Shown here in pieces: positions 25,673 through 33,180 of a DNA stretch of 58,147 nucleotides. This DNA comes from Pseudomonadota bacterium. Lineage in GTDB: Bacteria; Pseudomonadota; Alphaproteobacteria; Reyranellales; Reyranellaceae. The notes beneath the pieces were generated by a model. That model made no database searches. It was not told where the DNA came from and saw nothing but the letters and a program-made list of their open reading frames with translations. Position numbers and translations under genes: made by a program. How positions within the stretch are numbered: position 1 is the first letter of the stretch; the number at the start of each line of letters is the position of its first letter. Where the stretch lies: contig JAFEFG010000013.1 of NCBI GenBank assembly GCA_018240685.1, positions 1 through 58,147 on the forward strand. Direction: 5' to 3'.

Positions 25673-26760
25673 CAGGCGGCCGACTTGTACTTGAGCTTGC
25701 CGTAGAGCTCGGGGTTCTCCTTGATCACTTCCTCGAGCAGGGTCCAGTCGATGGCGTCGCGGCCGGGCTTCTTCTTGATGTAGCCCATCTCCATGACGCT
25801 GTCGGTGCGCTCGAGGATGAACTTGGTCTGGCTGCGCGCGTCGACCACCGCCGGCTGCTTGCCCTTGGCGATCTTCGCGTTCTCCATCGAGGTCTTGTAG
25901 TACTTGCCGACCAGTTCCTTCAGCACACCGTCGGGGTCCGTCTCGGCGTCGTACTGGGCCATCATCATCGCCTTGATGATGGCCTTCAGGCCGGCCGGAT
26001 TGTCCTTGGCGAGGCTGGAGCGCGCGGCCAGCACGCAGTCGGTGTAGCCCGGTCCGTAGAGGTCGGTGCCGTCGGTCAGCATCTTGGCGCCCTTGACGTC
26101 GTTCACCAGCGCCGAAGCGTAGGGCTCGATCGTGCAGATCCAGTCGAGAGCGCCGGCCTTGAAGGCCTCGACGGCCTCGGGCGTGTTGCCCATGTAGCGG
26201 ACCTTCACGTCCTTGAACGAGATGCCGTTCTTCTTGAGATAGTCGTAGGGCATCACCTCGAGCGTATCGAGCTGGAAGGTGCCCAGCGTCTTGCCCTTGA
26301 GCTTCTCCGGCGTGTCGAGGCCGGGCTGGGCGACGATGGCGCAGCCCTGGATGCCGCCGCCGGCCACGATCTTGACCGGGGCGCCCGCGTCATAGAGGGC
26401 CATGAAGCTGGTGTAGGGCATCAGGCCGATATCGACCTGCCCCATGCCGAGGAAGGTCACCATCTCGGCCGAAGTCGGCGTGTTGACGAAGTCGAGCTCG
26501 ATGCCGTCCTTCTTGGCGTACTGCCGCGCGTGCGCGAGGAAGATGTTCAGATTGCAGAAGCCCGAGCCGTGCGTGCTCTTGATCTGGCCGCTGGCCGCAT
26601 GCGCGGGACCGCCCAGCAGCATGCCGGGACCGGCCGCCATCGTGATCGTCGTCGCCGCGGCGGCGCCTTTCAGGAAGGCACGACGCGACCGGGCCGCAGC
26701 GCCGGAAAAGTCGAGACCCTGAAGCTTGGGGAAATGCGTACAGCCAATTCGCTCACACAT
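25672..26760 (-). CDS. NitT/TauT-type substrate-binding protein with Tat signal
   Basis: A 362-residue receptor. After a 22-residue tail with two cysteines and a His (MCERIGCTHFPKL) comes a twin-arginine signal, SRRAFLKGAAAATT, with cleavage near AHA-AS. The mature part has the NMT1/SsuA-like features EMVTFLGMGQVDIGLMPY and VRYMGNTPEAVEAFKAGALDW. Start 26760 is chosen because GAGGAGG lies eight bases upstream; an in-frame ATG at 26781 sits before that SD. The cysteine-containing tail before the Tat signal is unusual. The receptor, permease, ATPase and amidohydrolase form one operon; the promoter must lie in the 381-bp gap to the divergent TRAP operon. Confidence 0.88.
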   Translation of the reverse strand: MCERIGCTHFPKLQGLDFSGAAARSRRAFLKGAAAATTITMAAGPGMLLGGPAHAASGQIKSTHGSGFCNLNIFLAHARQYAKKDGIELDFVNTPTSAEMVTFLGMGQVDIGLMPYTSFMALYDAGAPVKIVAGGGIQGCAIVAQPGLDTPEKLKGKTLGTFQLDTLEVMPYDYLKKNGISFKDVKVRYMGNTPEAVEAFKAGALDWICTIEPYASALVNDVKGAKMLTDGTDLYGPGYTDCVLAARSSLAKDNPAGLKAIIKAMMMAQYDAETDPDGVLKELVGKYYKTSMENAKIAKGKQPAVVDARSQTKFILERTDSVMEMGYIKKKPGRDAIDWTLLEEVIKENPELYGKLKYKSAA

Positions 26761-27141
26761 GGATGCTGCCTCCTCGCTCATCGATTTGCGAAAAAAGTTG
26801 AGAACCGGAACGGAACGACGCCCGTCGAACGCGGATAAATTCTCCCGGGCCGCCCACGTGGCAGCCCCTGAACTGCCGGCACGCCAACCGAAGAGAACCG
26901 CCAATGCGGCCTGCGCTGCCCTCGACGGTGCAAGGCGTATGCCAGCATCGCCGCCGGCCACCCTTGCTGCCGCCGCCCTTCGCGATGCTGCAGCGCACAA
27001 GCTCAAAACCTGGCCGCATGCATGAGACTTGTTCGCACGCACAGTGCGACGCAGCTTCATTCAAGTTGACATTGGAAGGCGGATCATCCCCTATCCGCGG
27101 CCGACAAAATTGTCACAAATGGAAGCAGAGGAGATCGCTCA
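26761..27141. promoter_or_regulatory. Divergent regulatory gap, NitT importer versus TRAP operon
   Basis: A 381-bp gap with no convincing gene. Near the TRAP start it holds a -35-like TTGACA (27067-27072), lacking a good -10 at 17 bases, followed by an inverted repeat GCGGAT-N8-ATCCGC (27080-27099) that could be an operator, and GCAGAGGAGATC as ribosome-binding site. The central part (26830-27050) has low-complexity GC-rich sequence and nothing I recognise. No regulator gene is adjacent. Confidence 0.4.
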
Positions 27142-28167
27142 ATGACCATCTCTCGCCGGCGGCTTTTGGCCGCCACGGCGGCAGCGCCGCTTGCAGCCCC
27201 CTGGATCGCCGGTACGGCGCGGGCCGAAAGCAGGCAGCTCAAGATTTCCCACCAGTTCCCGGGCGGCACGATCGACACTGGCGACTTCCGCGACCAGCTC
27301 TGCCGGCACTTCGCGGTCGAGATCGCCAAGCGCACCAACGGCGCTCTGACGGCCGAGGTCTATCCCGGCTCCTCGCTGGTCAAGACGGTGGCGCAGTATT
27401 CGGCCATCCGCCGCGGCGCGCTGGACATGACGCTCTACCCCCTGAACTACGCCGGCGGCGAAGTCAGCGAATACAACATCGGCTTCATGCCCGGCGTCGT
27501 CACCTCCTACCAGCAGGGCTACGCCTGGAAGAATGCCGAGATCGGCAAGAAGCTCACCGCGCTCATGGCCGAGAAGGGTGCCGTTCTCGTCACCTGGCTG
27601 TGGCAGGCCGGCGGCGTCGCCAGCCGCAGCAAGCCGATCCTGGTGCCCGACGACGTCAAGGGCATGAAGGTCCGCGGCGGCAGCCGCGAGATGGACCTGA
27701 TGCTGAAGGGCGCGGGCGCCTCGGTGGTCAGCATGCCCTCCAACGAGCTCTACGCGGCGATGCAGACCGGCACCATGGACGTGGCCATGACGACGGCCAC
27801 CAGCCTCATCTCCTTCCGTCTGGAGGAGATCGCCAAGGCCCTGACCTCGTTCCGCAAGAAGGGCTTCTTCTTCGTCTTCGAGCCGCTCCTGATGTCCAAG
27901 AAGGTGTTCGACTCGCTGCCCAAGGACCAGCAGACGGCGATCATGGATGTCGGCGCCGAGCTCGAGAAGTTCGGGCGCGAGAAGGCGCAGGCGGACGACG
28001 AGGCGGTGGTGAAGGTCTACGAGAAGGCGGGCGTCAAGGCCTACGACCTCGACCAGGCCCAGGCCGACCTGTGGAAGGCCGTGGCGCACAACACCTGCTG
28101 GAAGGAATATGCCGACAAGTCGGCCGGCAACGCGGAATTCCTGAAGCTCAGCCAGCAAGTTTCGTGA
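27142..28167 (+). CDS. dctP: TRAP transporter solute receptor DctP
   Basis: A 341-residue DctP-family extracytoplasmic receptor. The signal contains SRRRLLAATAAAPLAAPW, a Tat-like twin-arginine start, with cleavage near ARA-ES. Family features include KISHQFPGGTIDTGDFRDQL, PDDVKGMKVRGGSREMDLML (the conserved Arg that binds the carboxylate) and MPSNELYAAMQTGTMDVAMT. It is the first gene of dctP-dctQ-dctM, each joined by four-base overlaps. The ligand is likely an organic acid or amino-acid derivative; it cannot be named from sequence. Confidence 0.92.
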   Translation: MTISRRRLLAATAAAPLAAPWIAGTARAESRQLKISHQFPGGTIDTGDFRDQLCRHFAVEIAKRTNGALTAEVYPGSSLVKTVAQYSAIRRGALDMTLYPLNYAGGEVSEYNIGFMPGVVTSYQQGYAWKNAEIGKKLTALMAEKGAVLVTWLWQAGGVASRSKPILVPDDVKGMKVRGGSREMDLMLKGAGASVVSMPSNELYAAMQTGTMDVAMTTATSLISFRLEEIAKALTSFRKKGFFFVFEPLLMSKKVFDSLPKDQQTAIMDVGAELEKFGREKAQADDEAVVKVYEKAGVKAYDLDQAQADLWKAVAHNTCWKEYADKSAGNAEFLKLSQQVS

Positions 28168-28625
28168 AAGCTCTTACACTCCTCAACAGGGCGATCGTCT
28201 TCTTCTCGGCGATCGCCCTGGTCGTCGCTTCCTGCGTGCTGACCTACAGCGTCGTGCTGCGCTACTTCTCGCCCGAGCCGACCGACTGGCAGGATGAATT
28301 CTCCGTCTTCCTGCTGATCGGCATGACCTTCCTCTCCGCCGCCTGGGTCCATTCGCAGCGCGGCCACATCGGCATCGAGGCGCTGGCTTCGGTCCTGTCG
28401 CCCAAGCTCAACCGCTGGCGGCTCTTCGTCGTCGACCTCCTCAGCGCGGTCTTCTGTGCCTTCTTCTCCTGGAAGTCGTGGACCCTGCTCCACGAAGCCT
28501 GGACCGAGGGCTATGTCAGCGCCACGGCCTGGGCGCCGCCGCTGTGGATCCCCTACCTCGCCATGGCGGCCGGCATGACCCTGCTGACCATCCAGATCAT
28601 CGTTCAGGCCTTCCAGCGTCAATGA
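28164..28625 (+). CDS. dctQ: TRAP transporter small permease DctQ
   Basis: A 153-residue membrane protein with four hydrophobic segments. DctQ features are VLRYFSPEPTDWQDEFSVFL (the W-x2-E pattern) and HIGIEALASVLSPKLNRW. It starts with GTG at 28164 overlapping the dctP stop (GTGA) and overlaps dctM by four bases. Confidence 0.9.
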   Translation: MKALTLLNRAIVFFSAIALVVASCVLTYSVVLRYFSPEPTDWQDEFSVFLLIGMTFLSAAWVHSQRGHIGIEALASVLSPKLNRWRLFVVDLLSAVFCAFFSWKSWTLLHEAWTEGYVSATAWAPPLWIPYLAMAAGMTLLTIQIIVQAFQRQ

Positions 28626-29974
28626 CCACCTTCGAGATCGGCCTTCTTTACGGAGGCTTCACGCTGCTCGTCATGTTCTCGGGCATGCCCATCGCCTTCT
28701 CGCTGGGGCTGGTGGCGGCCGTGTTCATGTTCCTGTTCATGCCGTCCGCCGCCCTCGATACGGTGACGCAGAACGTCTACGAGGAGATGTCGGCGATCAC
28801 GCTGCTGTCGATCCCGCTCTTCATCCTCAAGGGCGCCGCGATCGGCCGGTCGCCGGCGGGACGCGACCTCTATTCGGCATTGCATGTCTGGATGAGCAAA
28901 GTGCCGGGCGGGCTCGGCATCGCCAACATCTTCGCCTGCGCGCTGTTCGCGGCCATGGCCGGCTCCAGCCCCGCCACCTGCTCGGCGATCGGCTCGGCCG
29001 GCATCCCCGAGATGCGCAAGCGCGGCTATCCGGGCGGCTTCGCCGCCGGCCTGATCGCCGCCGGCGGCACGCTCGGCATCCTGCTGCCGCCCTCGATCAC
29101 GATGATCCTCTATGCCGTGGCCTCCGAGCAGTCGCTGGGCCGGCTGTTCCTGGCCGGCATCGGCCCGGCCCTGCTGCTGGTCCTGTTCTTCGCGCTCTAT
29201 GCGGCCTGGCGCTACCGGCGCGAGACGCAGAAGGCGGCCCTCGTCCATGCCGGCGGGGGCGCCCATTCGGTGCTGCTCGAGCGCGAGACCTATACGCTCG
29301 GCCAGAAGTTCGCCGCCCTGCCCCGCGTGCTGCCCTTCGTGATCCTGCTCACCGGCGTGATGGTGGCGCTCTATGGCGGCTTTGCCACGCCGTCGGAGAC
29401 GGCGGGCCTCGGCGCCATCCTGGCGCTGGTGCTGATCGCCATCATCTACAACACCTGGCGCCCCCGGCAGCTCGAGCCGATCTTCGCCAACACGGTCCGC
29501 GAATCGACCATGCTGATGATGATCATCGGCATGTCGCTCTTCTATTCCTACGTGATGAGCTACCTGCACATCAGCCAGTCGGTGGCGGAGTGGATCGTGG
29601 CCCAGCACCTGTCGCGCTGGGTGCTGCTGGCGTCGATCCTGGTTCTGGTGGTCGTGCTCGGCTTCTTCCTGCCGCCCGTCTCCATCATCCTGATGACGGC
29701 GCCGATCGTCCTGCCGCCGCTGCGCGCGGCCGGCTTCGACCTCGTCTGGTTCGGCGTCGTCATGACCATCGTCATGGAGATGGGCCTGATCCACCCGCCG
29801 GTGGGGCTCAACATCTTCGTCATCAAGAACATCGCCCCGGACATCCCGCTTAGCGACGTGATCTGGGGCGTGATGCCCTTCGTCGTGCTGATGACGGCGG
29901 CGATCCTGGTCCTGTGCTTCGCGCCGGGCATCGCCCTGTGGCTGCCCGACGCGGTGATCACGACGACCCGCTGA
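28622..29974 (+). CDS. dctM: TRAP transporter large permease DctM
   Basis: A 450-residue sodium-coupled transporter subunit with about twelve hydrophobic segments. It shows the family features GMPIAFSLGLVAAVFMFLF, MAGSSPATCSAIGSAGIPEM, GTLGILLPPSITMILYAV and PVGLNIFVIKNIAP. ATG 28622 is chosen because it overlaps the dctQ stop (ATGA). The 3' end overlaps the convergent EamA gene by 17 bp. It is the intact counterpart of the relic at 20503-20650. Confidence 0.93.
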   Translation: MTTFEIGLLYGGFTLLVMFSGMPIAFSLGLVAAVFMFLFMPSAALDTVTQNVYEEMSAITLLSIPLFILKGAAIGRSPAGRDLYSALHVWMSKVPGGLGIANIFACALFAAMAGSSPATCSAIGSAGIPEMRKRGYPGGFAAGLIAAGGTLGILLPPSITMILYAVASEQSLGRLFLAGIGPALLLVLFFALYAAWRYRRETQKAALVHAGGGAHSVLLERETYTLGQKFAALPRVLPFVILLTGVMVALYGGFATPSETAGLGAILALVLIAIIYNTWRPRQLEPIFANTVRESTMLMMIIGMSLFYSYVMSYLHISQSVAEWIVAQHLSRWVLLASILVLVVVLGFFLPPVSIILMTAPIVLPPLRAAGFDLVWFGVVMTIVMEMGLIHPPVGLNIFVIKNIAPDIPLSDVIWGVMPFVVLMTAAILVLCFAPGIALWLPDAVITTTR

Positions 29975-30881
29975 GTGTCTGCGCTGCCGCCGCCTGGCGG
30001 TAGCGCACGCGCTCGCGGTAGCCGATGTAGAGGCCCGAGCCGATGATCACGGCCGCCCCGACCCAGGTCCACAGGTCGGGGATCTCGTGGAAGACCAGGA
30101 AGCCCAGGATCGCGGCGCCGATCAGCTGCGTGTAGTTGAACGGCGACACCACCGCCGCCGGCGCCTGGCTGTAGGCGATGGTCAGGAAGTAGTGGCCGGT
30201 GCCGGCCATCACGCCCATGCCCACGAACAGGCCCAGGTCCCACAGCGATGCAGGCGGCACCCAGTCGAACGGCACGAACGGCGTCGCCGCGATGGTGCCG
30301 ACGATGGTCGCCACGGTCGCCGAGGCGTCGGGCCGCTCGGTCTGGCCATAGCGGCGCGAGAAGATCTGGTAGAACGAGCTGCAGATCGTGCTCGCCACGA
30401 CCCACAGCACGTGCCAGTCGAAGTTGGCATGGCCCGGACGCACGATGATCAGCGCGCCCGCGAAGCCCACGCACACCGCGGCCCAGCGCCGCCCGCCGAC
30501 CGGCTCGTCGAGCAGGCGCGATGACAGGGCGGTCACGATGATCGGGCTCGACAGCGAGATCGAGGCCGCCGTCGCCAGCGGCAGATAGACGACGCCGTGG
30601 AAATAGAAATAGGACGAGAAGAAGAGCAGCATCCCGCGCACCACCTGCGTCTCCAGGCGGCGGATGCTGAAGAGCGCCATGCCGTTGCGCGGCAGGAACA
30701 TCGCCAGCATGAAGACGAACGCGAACAGGTAGCGCGCCCAGATCACCTCGATGACCGGATAGCCCGATGTCGAGAGAGTCTTGGAGGTGGAATTCAGGAT
30801 GGCGAAGCACGACATCGCCACGACGGTGGAAAGAATCGCCCGCAGGATGCGATCCGCAGGCGGCGGCGCAGCGACAGTCAT
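29958..30881 (-). CDS. EamA/DMT-family permease
   Basis: A 307-residue drug/metabolite transporter with ten membrane segments in two EamA repeats (about 15-145 and 160-290). The first repeat ends with the typical LPLATAASISLSSPIIVTALS and the second with NYTQLIGAAILGFLVFHEIPD. Direction and substrate cannot be inferred; such proteins often export amino acids or metabolites. It follows the flavin oxidoreductase gene by 119 bp on the same strand. Confidence 0.9.
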   Translation of the reverse strand: MTVAAPPPADRILRAILSTVVAMSCFAILNSTSKTLSTSGYPVIEVIWARYLFAFVFMLAMFLPRNGMALFSIRRLETQVVRGMLLFFSSYFYFHGVVYLPLATAASISLSSPIIVTALSSRLLDEPVGGRRWAAVCVGFAGALIIVRPGHANFDWHVLWVVASTICSSFYQIFSRRYGQTERPDASATVATIVGTIAATPFVPFDWVPPASLWDLGLFVGMGVMAGTGHYFLTIAYSQAPAAVVSPFNYTQLIGAAILGFLVFHEIPDLWTWVGAAVIIGSGLYIGYRERVRYRQAAAAQTLSGSS

Positions 30882-31000
30882 CGCTGCAAGTTAGCTTTCG
30901 GGACCGTCAGGGCAAGCGGGATGCCGAGGGAATTCCGCTTGGGAACGTGTCGTGGCAGTGGCTTGGAATCGCTCGCAGCGGCGATCCGTTCCCGCCGTCG

Positions 31001-32131
31001 CTACTCGGCCGCCCTGGCATGGCTGGCCTGGGGCCTGAAGGGCAGGATCGTCGCCCCGCGGGCGGCCGGCAGCGGCAGCGGCGGCGTCTCTGCGCCGAGC
31101 GCCCGCGCCGCGTTCCAGCCCCAGCGCGGATCGACCAGGAAGGCGCGCGCATGCGCCGTACAGTCGGCCTCGCCGGCCGCGACGATGCGCTCGGCCTGCT
31201 CGGGCTCGGTGATCACGCCCACGGCCCAGGTCTTGATGCCGGCCTCCTTGCGGATGCGTGCCGAGAACGGCACCTGGTAGCCCGGCGCCACGGCGATCTT
31301 CTGCGCCGGCGAGTTGCCGCCGGCGCTGACGTCGATGAAGTCGCAGCCGAGCGCCTTGAGCTGGCGCGCCGTCTCCACCGTGTCGTCGAGCGTGAGGCCG
31401 CCTTCGACCCAGTCGGTCGCCGACAGGCGGATGCCGAGCGCCTTCTCCGCCGGCACCAGCCGGCGGCAGGCCTCGAAGACCTCGAGCGGGAAGCGGCGGC
31501 GCTTCTCCATCGTGCCGCCATAGGCGTCGCTGCGCTGGTTGCTGAGCGGCGACAGGAACTGGTGCAGGCAATAACCGTGTGCGCCGTGCAGCTCGATCAG
31601 GTCGAAGCCCAGCCTGAGGCTGCGCTCGACGGCGGACACGAAGGCCTGCTTGACGCGCTCGAGGCCGACCTCGTCCAGGGCGACCGGCGTGTGCCAGCCC
31701 TTGTCGTAGGCAATCGCCGAGGCCGAGACGGTCGTCCACGGCAGATCCGGCGCGTCGGCGCCGGTGAGCGGGCCGCCGCCCTTCCACGGCCGCTGCGCCG
31801 AGGCCTTGCGGCCGGCATGGGCGAGCTGCACGCCGAGCTTCACATGCGGCATCCATCCGCGGATCCACTCGATCACCGGCTTCAGCGCCGCCTCGTTCGC
31901 GTCGCTGTAGAGGCCGAGGCACCCCTGGGTGATGCGCCCCTCGCGCTCGACATGCGTCGCCTCGAGGCAGAGCAGGCCGGCTCCCGACATGGACAGCATG
32001 CCGTAATGGACCTGGTGCCAGGGCTGCGCGCTGCCGTCGACGGCGGCGTACTGGCACATCGGCGAGACGACGATGCGGTTGGGCAGCGTGACGCCGCCAA
32101 GATCGACCGGAGTGAAAAGCCTGGCGGACAT
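31001..32131 (-). CDS. Old-yellow-enzyme family ene-reductase (YqjM/XenA type)
   Basis: A 376-residue FMN-dependent oxidoreductase of the OYE family. YqjM-subgroup marks are the FMN-tuning cysteine in VVSPMCQYAAVDG, QLAHAGRKAS, the His-x2-His-x-Tyr substrate site HGAHGYCLHQFLSPL, and RLSATDWVEGGL. It should reduce activated C=C bonds of enones or act on nitro compounds with NAD(P)H. It is 22 bp behind the nudC-like gene, so both are probably co-transcribed. Confidence 0.92.
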   Translation of the reverse strand: MSARLFTPVDLGGVTLPNRIVVSPMCQYAAVDGSAQPWHQVHYGMLSMSGAGLLCLEATHVEREGRITQGCLGLYSDANEAALKPVIEWIRGWMPHVKLGVQLAHAGRKASAQRPWKGGGPLTGADAPDLPWTTVSASAIAYDKGWHTPVALDEVGLERVKQAFVSAVERSLRLGFDLIELHGAHGYCLHQFLSPLSNQRSDAYGGTMEKRRRFPLEVFEACRRLVPAEKALGIRLSATDWVEGGLTLDDTVETARQLKALGCDFIDVSAGGNSPAQKIAVAPGYQVPFSARIRKEAGIKTWAVGVITEPEQAERIVAAGEADCTAHARAFLVDPRWGWNAARALGAETPPLPLPAARGATILPFRPQASHARAAE

Positions 32132-32153
32132 CGGAACCCCTTTTTCTGTGCGA

Positions 32154-33083
32154 TCAGCCGGCGACCGACGGCCCTGCCTCGTGTCCCAGCCATTCCTCGA
32201 TCAGGCGGCGGGCGATCGAATCGCGGCGCGGCATGAAGAACGAGCCGTCCTTGGGCAGGTTCTCGGGCCTGAGATCCTCGCGGCTCATCCAGCGCGCCGA
32301 GGCGAGCTCGTCCTCGTTGACCTCGAAGTCGAGCGACTCGGCCTCGGCATGGAAGCCGATCATCACCGAGGCCGGGAACGGCCAGGGCTGCGAGGACCGG
32401 TAGACGACGTTCTTCACGCGCACCCTCACCTCTTCGTACACCTCGCGCGCGACGGCATCCTCGAAGCTCTCGCCCGGCTCGACGAAGCCGGCGAGGGTGG
32501 AATGCATGCCGCGCGGGAACTGCTTGCCGCGGCCCAGCAGGCACTTGTCGCCGTGATGGACGAGCATGATGACGGCGGGGTCGGTGCGCGGGAAATGCTC
32601 GGTCCGGCAATTGTCGTTGGTGCACACGCGCACGTGGCCGGCGCGGGTCACGCGGGTGGAGGCGCCGCAGACGCCGCAATAGCGATGGCGCCGATGCCAG
32701 TAGGTCATGCCGCGCGCATAGGCGAGGATCGAGCCCTCGCGTGCGAACAGCAACGCGCCGACCTGGCGCAGATCGACGAACTCGCCCAGTTCGTTGAGCG
32801 GCGTCTCCTTGCCCGTCACGTCGACCGCGAAATAGGGTGTGCCCTCGACATAGCCGAGGAAGATCTGATGGTCGGCGGTCTGGGCGATCGCGCGGCCCAT
32901 CATCCCCTGAAGGAACACCGCTTCCGGATTTCCGCTAGCCTTGCTGACCAGGTTCTTCTCGGTGTCGATCGGCACGAAGCGCGCTTCCCCGGAGGAGACC
33001 AGCTCGATGATCCTCTCGTCGTTCTCGCGTTCGTGGCTGGCGCGGTCGATTTCCGCAGTGGAATAAGGGTTTCGGCTCTGCAT
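32154..33083 (-). CDS. nudC: NADH/NAD-capped RNA pyrophosphatase NudC
   Basis: A 309-residue Nudix hydrolase. It has a zinc ribbon (YCGVCGASTRVTRAGHVRVC followed by NC), the Nudix box GFVEPGESFEDAVAREVYEEV-like segment (Gly-x5-Glu, Arg-Glu-x2-Glu-Glu all present), and downstream SQPWPFPASVM, the SQPWPFPxS motif diagnostic of NADH pyrophosphatases. It would hydrolyse NAD(H) to NMN(H) and AMP and may decap NAD-RNA. The start at 33083 is favoured; a GTG at 33101 is possible. Confidence 0.93.
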   Translation of the reverse strand: MQSRNPYSTAEIDRASHERENDERIIELVSSGEARFVPIDTEKNLVSKASGNPEAVFLQGMMGRAIAQTADHQIFLGYVEGTPYFAVDVTGKETPLNELGEFVDLRQVGALLFAREGSILAYARGMTYWHRRHRYCGVCGASTRVTRAGHVRVCTNDNCRTEHFPRTDPAVIMLVHHGDKCLLGRGKQFPRGMHSTLAGFVEPGESFEDAVAREVYEEVRVRVKNVVYRSSQPWPFPASVMIGFHAEAESLDFEVNEDELASARWMSREDLRPENLPKDGSFFMPRRDSIARRLIEEWLGHEAGPSVAG

Positions 33084-33180
33084 CGCGGCGGACCGTGCCA
33101 CAGCGGTGGCGAGGCTGCAATGATCCCGGCGCGACCGCCGTCCCCCCGCGTGCCGCCTGCAGGAACGAAGGCGGCGTCTC

